From: Vicia villosa
Taxonomy: Eukaryota; Streptophyta; Magnoliopsida; Fabales; Fabaceae
Assembly: GCF_029867415.1 (NCBI RefSeq)
Contig: NC_081183.1
Coordinates: forward strand, 39,452,655 to 39,516,654
Reading direction: 5' to 3'
Length of the DNA stretch: 64,000 nt
The notes under the pieces: generated by a model
Database searches by the model: none
What the model saw: only the letters and a program-made list of their open reading frames with translations
Told to the model about the DNA's origin: nothing
Shown here: in pieces, positions 1-10,112 of the stretch
Layout: every line of letters begins with the position of its first letter
How positions within the stretch are numbered: position 1 is the first letter of the stretch
Position numbers and translations under genes: made by a program

Positions 1-311
1 ACGAAAATCTTCCAAAAGACCAAATTTTGAAAGTTTAAGAAACCTCGTGACTTTAATGTAGTATAGAACATAAAAATCTTTCAAAATACTAATGTATGTA
101 ATTTCAACAAACTTCGTAACTTTTATGCAATATAGCACACGAAAATCTTCCATAATACCAAAATTTGTCAGTTTAACAAATTTCGTGACTTTTATGTAGT
201 ATATAGCACATGAAAATCTTCCAAAATAATAATGTATGCAAGTTTAATGCACTTCGTGACTTTTATTTAGTTTAGTACACATAAATTTTCCAAAATACCA
301 ATATATGCAAG
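1..311. repeat. Satellite array, left fragment (~69-bp monomer)
   Basis: About four and a half monomers of an AT-rich tandem repeat of roughly 69 bp. Recurring landmarks are CTTCGTGACTTTTATGTAGT, TAGCACACGAAAATCTTCCA and TTGCAAGTTTAACGAA. It is the same family that resumes at 19,051, so the copia element between them is an insertion into one array. No gene is seen here. Confidence 0.93.
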
Positions 312-801
312 TGTGAGATATTGGATCGAACTCTGTTATTGTCGAAGGGTAGCTTCTTGGTTCGATAGTTCGACAAAGTTAAGCATGAAGTCGAAGGATT
401 GTTCACATGTTGGTGTCGAAGTGTGCATGCTGTAGTCGAAGATGGGTCTAGCATGCAGATGTCGAAGATGCTAGGGTTGTTAGCATGTTAAATTAGGTTT
501 TAGTGTTTAAACCCTAATTTGTTAAGTTGGCTTGTTTATTAAGTTGGCTTGTGTAATGGGCCTTGCTGAAAAAGCCCATTAGTTAGTATGTTAGGTTTTA
601 TTATAAATAGCATACTAGTCTCTCATCATTGCTAAGCTGCAAATCCTAATTTAGGCTGAGAGAGGTTATTTGTTATTCTTTTAAACTTGTAATCTTGTTT
701 TAAGAGAAAGTAAAAGAATAACAGTTATAACCAATTCTTGTGTTCTTCTTCTGTTCCCTAATTCCCTATTATACTTTGTTATTGGCTTTGAATTCACAAC
801 A
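312..801 (+). repeat. Copia 5' LTR
   Basis: The LTR is 490 bp, begins TGTGAGATATTGG and ends CACAACA. It contains a TATA-like stretch (TATTATAAATAGCATA, ~598-613) and matches 18,561-19,050 over its full length without net indels. Confidence 0.93.
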
Positions 802-804
802 AAT

Positions 805-817
805 TGGTGCGGTGAGC
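805..817 (+). other. Copia primer-binding site candidate
   Basis: TGGTGCGGTGAGC lies three bases after the LTR end and begins with TGG, as a complement of a tRNA 3' CCA would. It is not the usual initiator-Met PBS (TGGTATCAGAGC), and I do not identify the tRNA. The gag start codon at 818 follows directly, with no leader. Confidence 0.55.
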
Positions 818-1512
818 ATGGAGAAGATGCCTTCAACAAAGTATGATATTGAAAAGTTCACCGGAGTGAATGATTTCCGTCTGTGGCGCTTGAAGATGAA
901 AGCCCTAGTGGTTCAACAGGGTTGTTTGGAAGCGTTGAAGGGAGAGGCAGCCATGAATGCATAATTGACGGTAGCGGAGAAGACAAATATGATCGAGAAA
1001 GCACACAGCGCAATTTTGTTGAGCCTTGGTGATAAGGTTCTCCGACAGGTATCAAAGGAGACGACGACATCAGGGTTATGGGTGAAACTTGAAAGTTTGT
1101 ATATGACCAAATCGCTGGTAAATCGACTCTACCTGAAGCAAGATTTGTATTCATTCAAGATGATTGAAGACAAATTATTGGCTGAGCAGTTGGATATGTT
1201 CAACAAGCTGATTCTTGATCTTGAAAATATTGATGTGAAGATCGATGATGAAGATCAAGCGCTGTTACTATTGTGCGCTTTGCCTCGATCACATGCTCAC
1301 TTTAAAGAAACTCTCTTGTATGGAAGGGAGTCCCTGACGTTTGAAGAAGTTCAATCAGCCTTGTATTCTAAGGACTTGAATGAACGAAAGGAGCATAAAC
1401 TTTCAACTGTTGGTGAAGGTTTGGCTGTTAAAGGAAAATTCTTGCGAAAGAATGGTAAGTTCGACAAGAAGGGCAAAAGCCAGTCGAAGTCTTACAGTGG
1501 CGAAGCATCTCG
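818..1512 (+). pseudogene. Copia gag (UBN2-type), interrupted
   Basis: This is the capsid protein of the copia element. The start is the ATG directly after the PBS (MEKMPSTKYDIEKFTG). The conserved gag pattern follows: LWR.KMKALVVQQG, the block ...VNRLYLKQDLYSFKM, and the Lys-rich tail before the zinc knuckle. An in-frame TAA at 962-964 breaks the protein after MNA, and the same frame continues to 1,512. There the minus-strand gypsy element is inserted at TCTCG. The frame resumes at 9,707-9,734 with the beginning of the zinc knuckle (IRCFY), where it is lost. The frame is otherwise open, so the decay is recent. Confidence 0.9.
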
Positions 1513-4254
1513 TGTAACACCCCTTTTTACCCCATAAAATACTAAGCATATAATCAGAGAATAAGCATGCATATAACTCAAAGGGCGTCACATCGACGTT
1601 TTCAAAAACTGAAAAGCTTTTAAAAACCGACAGCATTTATCCACAAATACAATACACCTGGTCATTTCGAATAACACCTTACATATAATCATAATTCATC
1701 CAGAATATGCATTAACAGCAGAAAGTAATACTCATGTGTTTCATATAAATGATACATGTCCCATACCATGATCATAATATTTGGCCTAAAGCCTCTCAAC
1801 AACAAGTAACCAATTAAACAGGTTCACAAGTTATAACAAAATACATAAGTAAATAGAACATGAGTTCAACATCTAAGCTACCCAGTGTTACATGACCAGA
1901 GCATCGACTCGCTACTTAATTACCAAGCAACTCGGAAGAAACTCCGACTACATCACACCCAGCTACTAATCGTCAAACCTGCATGTCGCCAAACGAGGGC
2001 AACATTAAAACAGAAGGGTGAGAATACGAACCATTATGAAGAAGTATAACGGAATACAATGGTTAAATCAACAATTCAAGTAATTAATCACACTATGTAT
2101 AACCATGTAGATAATAGTAATCAACCTATATTTCACATATTATCAAGTATACAACAAGCTTAAAGAGTATAATATTTCAACTCTAATATTATATTCTCAA
2201 TTATGTACACAACCATAATTATCACATATTCACACATTTAATCAAATTCATATTCAAACCTCACTCGTTTCAATTATCAAGCTCATACACATATCACAAC
2301 TACATCAACTTCACATATTCAATTATCGCATAATTTTAATGTGACTCAATGCAAGATATGTGACGCTATGCATGTGGTACCGAATTGTGAATCCAAAGTT
2401 TCACCGCTTTCCGATTCAATATCTAGAATCCAAGCCACGCTTCCGATCCGGACAAGACCAAAGCCCACCAAACGTAAACATATAGTTTACCGCTTCCGAT
2501 TCACTTTAGAATCTAAGCCTCGCTTATGTTTCAAAGCAAACCACCTTTGTTTCAAGGCATCCATGATATGAATGTATGTACAAGGTTAATCAACCATATG
2601 CAATTAAGATCATCTCTACCATCTCAACATTTAGCATATCACAATAATTCACTCAATGAATTATTCCACAATATTGTACACAACATTCTCATCACATAAG
2701 CATTATTCACATATAATAATCAACACACAATTCCAATCCAATATTTCAATCAACACTATTAATTAACACTATCATATGTTAACTCACTATTTGTCAATTT
2801 CATATGGTTTACTCACTTCCATATTAAACCAACAAGACATTAGTATTTTTATCATCTAACTATTTCTAATTTCAATTTTAGAACCATAATAAAAATACAA
2901 TCCAATTACTATCTTTATTAGGAACATATTATTTTACATAGAAATCAATTTCATTCAAACATGCCTATTTACCAATTAATCTAAATATTTATATATCTAA
3001 TATTTTCTATCATTAAAGTGTAGTGTGGTTTGTATCTATCTTATATTTTCTATCATTAAAGTGTAGTGTTTTCACATTTTCATGTGGTCCATAGCTAACA
3101 CAGTGGCATTTCCATTAAATAAATATCATGTGGTCATTGTTTTATCTACCTATTAGCCAATTAATAGTAGCCATGGGAATGAATGGGAAACACTAACGAA
3201 ACAGGGCATAGAGAAAAAAAGGAAGATACTGATTCATTCTCCATGTACACACGCTACAGTAAGTGACTATGAGATTTGTTTCTAATTAAAACAAAAGCTA
3301 CCAACAGGTGAAGAGCAAGTATATGACATGCATTTCCTCATAGCATGCTCTACATTATAGAAATATAGCTATAGTGAATCCACCATGCCATCATATATGA
3401 ACATGTTAATACAACAAATAAACGTAATGCCCGCTACAGTAAATGAAAAGAATTTCATATCGCTACAGTACTTGATTAAAGGGGAATCTATAAAGAAAGG
3501 AAATGAGCTATAGTAAGCAACTAATATTTCCTTTTCAGTTTCGTTTTCACACATATATGCATACAGGATATATCGTTTCGGCATTAAACTTCGTTTTCAA
3601 ATTTCAATTTCTCAACAGTTCTCAAAATGGGAAATAGAAATCAAAACACATTTTTTTTATAGGATTCAACTATGGACAAATATAAATATATTAACCTACC
3701 CATTACCCCATTATACTAACCCACAATGATTAGGGATTCTCCCCCTTACCTCTTCAATGTGCTTCAAACCCTAGCTTTTGCCCCTTGTTGTTCTTCCCCT
3801 TTCTTCCTCTTCCTCCTCTCCAAAATAAGCCAAAGTTATGATACCTCTACTCTTACCAAACCCTTACTATATTATTCATATTGGGCTTAATCCATATAAT
3901 TCCACTTCTAACTAAATAGGCCCAATTTGATAAAATAGAGTAGTCAAATAAATAATTATGCTCCAACAAATAATATTATTACCCTTAATATTATTTTCCG
4001 ATTAATCCAATTAAATTCGACTTTATCTCAAATAAATAAAATCCAATAATAATATTATTTCTAATATTATTTTTCCAACATATTCCACTTTATTAATTCT
4101 TCGATTAACCGAATAAATTCCAACTTCACTTAATAATCCGAACACGTTTCTCAATAACACCGACGATCCAATTATTTATCAAACTTCGTCCAAATTAAGT
4201 AAATAAATCCTTATTTAATTTGATTAGCCAATTAATAAAATTTGGGCTGTTACA
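1513..4254 (-). repeat. Gypsy element 1, 3' LTR
   Basis: The LTR is 2,742 bp and reads TGTAACACCCC... to ...GGGCTGTTACA on the plus strand. It contains five CGCTACAGTA/GCTATAGT-type motifs (about 3,252, 3,368, 3,432, 3,461 and 3,506), the shared core CTATGCATGTGGTACC at 2,367-2,382, and a CCAGAGCA site at 1,896-1,903. No host gene is seen in it. Confidence 0.93.
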
Positions 4255-4269
4255 ACTCTCCCCAACTTA
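4255..4269 (-). other. Polypurine tract of gypsy element 1
   Basis: The plus strand reads ACTCTCCCCAACTTA right after the LTR end. On the element strand this is a G/A-rich run, the plus-strand primer of gypsy elements. Confidence 0.7.
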
Positions 4270-5069
4270 AAATATTTTCGTCCTCGAAAATTCAGTCGAC
4301 ACAACCATCTCAACACCAAAACCACGTCCACTCTCTCTCTCGATTCATACTGATACAAAACGTTCTACACTTACGACTACACAAAGCTTCAAAGGATGTC
4401 ATTCCAATATCCGAAGAAAATACCATGCAAACACACAGTCCTTTCGATGCACAACTTAGCAAGTCTCTTCATCGAATAATCCATCTTTATCGGAATAAAA
4501 CAAGCATATTTCGCCAACTATCCACACTGACCCAACTCACTTCACAATTACTCTATGTTCTCAGCAACCCGAAACAAAATCCATAGAGATATCATCTCAC
4601 TTCCACTCGAATAGAATAATTGTTGCACCAACTAAACGATTTCTGACTTGTCCAACTCAAATACTCGATTCCGGTATATCCCTCTTCATACTTTACCACT
4701 ACACATTTCCTCAAATTTCGATACATCATTAACACCATGATTAATACTCAAATCATTATGATGTTCCTCATCCAAAATTCTCTTTGTTCGAATTCGAACC
4801 ATCAGGAATATAAACTCGATCACAACATCTCATGACATCATTCTCGACAATCCAAAAGTTATCACTTTTTTTCCTTGCTTAATCAATATCATCTTGTCAA
4901 CCAATTGAAAAAATCCAATTCCTAACCTTCTCAAATCTTGTCAAAATATTCCAAGTAGGCTTCAACATACCAACTTAACACACGAAGACGTCGCTTCACA
5001 ACCAAACCCAACCCTTTAAATCGTTCCAACGATTTCTAATTCTTGAATCCTCAACATAACTTATAAAAT

Positions 5070-6124
5070 TATTTCCTACTCAATGCATCGGCCACAACCT
5101 TCACTTTACCAGGATGGTAATTCAAACCAAAGATTAAAATCCCTCGAAATTCTACTCGTCTTGTTAACCTCATATTCAACCCTTGTGATCACTCAACACA
5201 TCAAACCTTGATCCACACAAACAATGCCTCTTACCTTCCAAAACAAACACAAGGCAAACAACTCCAATACATACATCGAATAATTTCCCTTATGAACTTT
5301 AAGTTACCTTGAAGCATAAGCTACCACTTATCAATATCTGCATCAACACACCTCAACTCGAAATCCCATAACCAAGAAAATTCACTTCTTCCAACCAAAA
5401 CTCACATTCAGAAAGCTTTACATAACCTTCTTCTCTTTTAGCACTGACAACACAATCCTTAAATGTTCAACATGATCATCGTCGCTCTTAGAATCAAATG
5501 TCTTCAAGAAACATTACCTCATAGAACCTTCTTTCTTCTTACTCGACGAACAGGGGTAACTCTACGACTATACACTCAGACAATGAACCTCTTCTCAAAC
5601 AATTCCTCAAATCTACTCTTCAACTTCTCCTTAGTCGCTTTACACGCTACTAAGTTAGTAATACAAGTCTATCTCATTCAATACGATATCGCCTCCTATC
5701 AACAATAGATTAAGGGTGATCAGGTCCTCAATTTGTCAATAGACAGTCGACAATCATAATGAAACATAAACCATCGTTACTAAACTATATAGTGTTCCTT
5801 CACAACTTGCACTCGAAGTCACTTACAACACCGAGATCCACAATCTCCCCTTAAAGTTACAATTACTTGATTCAACTCCAAACAATTCATACCAAAATTC
5901 ATCAACTTGGCCTAACGGAAAACAACCTAAATGAATTCTCAAAATATCTACCAAAGATGCTCAACGGATAATTCAAACACGTAAAAGAAATAGAAACAAA
6001 GCCACAATAGTTGTATCAATAACCGTACTTCTAGGTATACAGATAAATCAAGATCCAAACTCGTAGCATAATCCAAAGAAATGAAAGAATGAACCTCATC
6101 ATTATCAATACTAAAGCACGTACC
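5070..6124 (-). pseudogene. Degenerate gypsy pol of element 1 (protease, RT/RNase H remnants)
   Basis: On the minus strand directly after gag, a protease-like stretch is recognisable (GTCF..., HSFISLDYATSLDLDL), but the DTGA catalytic block that should lie between these two pieces is absent. Further on are pieces of the RT end (about 5,330-5,480, LRIVLSVLKEKK) and of RNase H. The clearest is near 5,070-5,150 (LNYHPGKVKVVADALSRK), typical of Tekay/Del chromoviruses. The frames change repeatedly, stops are frequent, and the RT core with its YxDD motif and the integrase are not seen. The region cannot encode enzymes. Confidence 0.7.
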
Positions 6125-6838
6125 TCAGATTAGCTCATCCTTAGCAATGGTCTCAGCACCAGACAACGCAAACACTTTCCCTTCTGCTCGTTCCTTCTTT
6201 GGCTTGTCACACATGGCACAATTGTGTCCTTTCTCACCACAACTGTAGCAAATCCTACTTGAACCAACTCCACAATCAACAGTTTTGTGACCCGTCTCGC
6301 CACACCTGTAGCACTTAATCGGAGTAGAAGCTCCTCCCCCACTTGGCTTCTAGCCAAGACCATATTTTTCCCTCATGTCATCATATGATTTCTCACGGAA
6401 CTATTCTCCTCCTCGTTTCAATTGTAGAAACCTCACTTCTTTCTTTCCACACACATCTTCTGGAAAATAGTTTCCCAAAAATGCATCACGGAAAAGAGTC
6501 CAAGTAACTTTAATACCTTCTATTTCAAATCTCCGCACAGTATTACTCCACCAAACGTCAGCTTCTTTTGTCAGCATGTGAGTACCAAACTCTACCTTCT
6601 GTACATCAGTACAACTCACGACTTGAAATATCTTCTCAATTTCTCTCATCCATCCGTGCGCTTTGTCCGGTCCATACCCTCCTTCAAAGATCGGCGGGTT
6701 GCACCTTTGAAAGTCTCCAAAAGCACGGAACTCATCCTTTCCTCCATAACCGACATTCTCTTTCGGCGCTTGTCCAATCGCACCAGTCCACCTCATCATT
6801 GCCTCAACATTAATGTCAACATTCCTTCCCGCAGCCAT
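6125..6838 (-). pseudogene. Gypsy gag with two CCHC zinc knuckles (element 1)
   Basis: This is a nucleocapsid/capsid protein of the Tekay type. The reading frame starts at 6,838 (MAAGRNVDINVEAMMRW). The retrotransposon-gag domain follows, with the pattern NPPIFEGGYGPDKAHGWMRE...W and VTWTLFRDAFLGNYFPEDV. A stop at 6,401-6,403 ends the first 145 residues. The frame continues with a second stop near 6,350 into two classical zinc knuckles (CYRCGETGHKTVDC and CYSCGEKGHNCAMC), then stops at 6,125-6,127. Two point stops in an otherwise collinear frame suggest a gag only recently disabled. Confidence 0.88.
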
Positions 6839-6948
6839 CGTCCTCTACAACCAAACAACCAGACAAAACAGTATCGATCGTGTCAGATACACGAATCAAA
6901 TACAATAGGATAAAAGACATTAATAACCTTGACCAACTGGCCGACCAT

Positions 6949-6960
6949 GCTCTGATACCA
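6949..6960 (-). other. Primer-binding site of gypsy element 1
   Basis: The minus strand reads TGGTATCAGAGC, the complement of the initiator tRNA-Met 3' end, four bases inside the 5' LTR. Confidence 0.9.
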
Positions 6961-6964
6961 CTAA

Positions 6965-9706
6965 TGTAACACCCCTTTTTACCCCATAAAATACTAAGCA
7001 TATAATCAGAGAATAAGCATGCATATAACTCAAAGGGCGTCACATCGACGTTTTCAAAAACTGAAAAGCTTTTAAAAACCGACAGCATTTATCCACAAAT
7101 ACAATACACCTGGTCATTTCGAATAACACCTTACATATAATCATAATTCATCCAGAATATGCATTAACAGCAGAAAGTAATACTCATGTGTTTCATATAA
7201 ATGATACATGTCCCATACCATGATCATAATATTTGGCCTAAAGCCTCTCAACAACAAGTAACCAATTAAACAGGTTCACAAGTTATAACAAAATACATAA
7301 GTAAATAGAACATGAGTTCAACATCTAAGCTACCCAGTGTTACATGACCAGAGCATCGACTCGCTACTTAATTACCAAGCAACTCGGAAGAAACTCCGAC
7401 TACATCACACCCAGCTACTAATCGTCAAACCTGCATGTCGCCAAACGAGGGCAACATTAAAACAGAAGGGTGAGAATACGAACCATTATGAAGAAGTATA
7501 ACGGAATACAATGGTTAAATCAACAATTCAAGTAATTAATCACACTATGTATAACCATGTAGATAATAGTAATCAACCTATATTTCACATATTATCAAGT
7601 ATACAACAAGCTTAAAGAGTATAATATTTCAACTCTAATATTATATTCTCAATTATGTACACAACCATAATTATCACATATTCACACATTTAATCAAATT
7701 CATATTCAAACCTCACTCGTTTCAATTATCAAGCTCATACACATATCACAACTACATCAACTTCACATATTCAATTATCGCATAATTTTAATGTGACTCA
7801 ATGCAAGATATGTGACGCTATGCATGTGGTACCGAATTGTGAATCCAAAGTTTCACCGCTTTCCGATTCAATATCTAGAATCCAAGCCACGCTTCCGATC
7901 CGGACAAGACCAAAGCCCACCAAACGTAAACATATAGTTTACCGCTTCCGATTCACTTTAGAATCTAAGCCTCGCTTATGTTTCAAAGCAAACCACCTTT
8001 GTTTCAAGGCATCCATGATATGAATGTATGTACAAGGTTAATCAACCATATGCAATTAAGATCATCTCTACCATCTCAACATTTAGCATATCACAATAAT
8101 TCACTCAATGAATTATTCCACAATATTGTACACAACATTCTCATCACATAAGCATTATTCACATATAATAATCAACACACAATTCCAATCCAATATTTCA
8201 ATCAACACTATTAATTAACACTATCATATGTTAACTCACTATTTGTCAATTTCATATGGTTTACTCACTTCCATATTAAACCAACAAGACATTAGTATTT
8301 TTATCATCTAACTATTTCTAATTTCAATTTTAGAACCATAATAAAAATACAATCCAATTACTATCTTTATTAGGAACATATTATTTTACATAGAAATCAA
8401 TTTCATTCAAACATGCCTATTTACCAATTAATCTAAATATTTATATATCTAATATTTTCTATCATTAAAGTGTAGTGTGGTTTGTATCTATCTTATATTT
8501 TCTATCATTAAAGTGTAGTGTTTTCACATTTTCATGTGGTCCATAGCTAACACAGTGGCATTTCCATTAAATAAATATCATGTGGTCATTGTTTTATCTA
8601 CCTATTAGCCAATTAATAGTAGCCATGGGAATGAATGGGAAACACTAACGAAACAGGGCATAGAGAAAAAAAGGAAGATACTGATTCATTCTCCATGTAC
8701 ACACGCTACAGTAAGTGACTATGAGATTTGTTTCTAATTAAAACAAAAGCTACCAACAGGTGAAGAGCAAGTATATGACATGCATTTCCTCATAGCATGC
8801 TCTACATTATAGAAATATAGCTATAGTGAATCCACCATGCCATCATATATGAACATGTTAATACAACAAATAAACGTAATGCCCGCTACAGTAAATGAAA
8901 AGAATTTCATATCGCTACAGTACTTGATTAAAGGGGAATCTATAAAGAAAGGAAATGAGCTATAGTAAGCAACTAATATTTCCTTTTCAGTTTCGTTTTC
9001 ACACATATATGCATACAGGATATATCGTTTCGGCATTAAACTTCGTTTTCAAATTTCAATTTCTCAACAGTTCTCAAAATGGGAAATAGAAATCAAAACA
9101 CATTTTTTTTATAGGATTCAACTATGGACAAATATAAATATATTAACCTACCCATTACCCCATTATACTAACCCACAATGATTAGGGATTCTCCCCCTTA
9201 CCTCTTCAATGTGCTTCAAACCCTAGCTTTTGCCCCTTGTTGTTCTTCCCCTTTCTTCCTCTTCCTCCTCTCCAAAATAAGCCAAAGTTATGATACCTCT
9301 ACTCTTACCAAACCCTTACTATATTATTCATATTGGGCTTAATCCATATAATTCCACTTCTAACTAAATAGGCCCAATTTGATAAAATAGAGTAGTCAAA
9401 TAAATAATTATGCTCCAACAAATAATATTATTACCCTTAATATTATTTTCCGATTAATCCAATTAAATTCGACTTTATCTCAAATAAATAAAATCCAATA
9501 ATAATATTATTTCTAATATTATTTTTCCAACATATTCCACTTTATTAATTCTTCGATTAACCGAATAAATTCCAACTTCACTTAATAATCCGAACACGTT
9601 TCTCAATAACACCGACGATCCAATTATTTATCAAACTTCGTCCAAATTAAGTAAATAAATCCTTATTTAATTTGATTAGCCAATTAATAAAATTTGGGCT
9701 GTTACA
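6965..9706 (-). repeat. Gypsy element 1, 5' LTR
   Basis: This is the 2,742-bp partner of 1,513-4,254 at constant offset 5,452. It holds the same CGCTACAGTA cluster (8,704, 8,884, 8,913) and the core CTATGCATGTGGTACC at 7,819-7,834. It is followed by the target duplication TCTCG. Confidence 0.93.
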
Positions 9707-9734
9707 TCTCGCATTCGATGCTTCTATACTACCA
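9707..9734 (+). pseudogene. Copia gag fragment between the two gypsy elements
   Basis: Twenty-eight bases continue the copia gag frame after the TSD (SRIRCFY, start of the zinc knuckle). The sequence then changes into the middle of a gypsy LTR at about 9,735. The last seven bases (ACTACCA) may be copia or filler DNA at a deletion junction. Confidence 0.75.
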
Positions 9735-10096
9735 ATTGAAGATAGCGGCTCCGACTCGGTGAGGATTAGCTCATGAGTCAATATGTTGTCTAACGCCGGG
9801 TCATGCTCTGATAGGTGTAACACTGGGGGAAAACGCTGTTTTTGAGTTTATGATTATAACTCATTTTTGTTTAATTTATTTGAGGATTAATAAATCGATT
9901 ATGTGATGTAATTTGATGATGTTATTCCGCTGTGTCAACATGATATATTATGAATTATGAGTTATAATGAAATGTCTCTTAGTGAATGCATGACATATGA
10001 CCGATGTTGTTTATTTTATTTATGAATTGTGACGCCCTTGTGCATGTTACTCTGATTTAATTATTAATTTCCGTGGGGGTTTAGAAGGGTGTTACA
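9735..10096 (+). repeat. Gypsy element 2, truncated 5' LTR
   Basis: It matches 15,379-15,740 base for base apart from three substitutions and ends GGGTGTTACA. It starts abruptly at ATTGAAGATAGCGG. It contains TGCTCTGATA (9,804-9,813), complementary to the PBS 300 bases downstream. Confidence 0.92.
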
Positions 10097-10100
10097 ATAG

Positions 10101-10112
10101 TGGTATCAGAGC
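10101..10112 (+). other. Primer-binding site of gypsy element 2
   Basis: TGGTATCAGAGC, complementary to the 3' end of initiator tRNA-Met, four bases after the LTR end. Confidence 0.92.

Larger units (their letters stand above)
1513..9706 (-). mobile_element. Ty3/gypsy Tekay/Del-like retrotransposon, pol degenerate (element 1)
   Basis: The element is 8,194 bp with two 2,742-bp LTRs (1,513-4,254 and 6,965-9,706) at a constant offset of 5,452, and a perfect 5-bp TSD TCTCG (1,508-1,512 and 9,707-9,711). The minus orientation follows from the PBS at 6,949-6,960, the purine-rich PPT at the other end, and gag at 6,838 reading leftwards. The internal region is only 2,710 bp, so most of pol is deleted, and what remains is full of stops. 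I saw no LTR differences in the stretches compared. It is therefore a very recent insertion of an element that cannot make its own enzymes. Confidence 0.93.

Noticed and set aside
740..817. Earlier start for the copia gag frame (MFFFCSL...)
   Set aside because: It would begin inside the LTR and run through the PBS; the ATG at 818, directly after the PBS, gives the family's usual N-terminus.
2341..2571. 76-codon frame, repeated at 7,793-8,023
   Set aside because: It lies in the paired LTRs of gypsy element 1, with no domain and no gene context.
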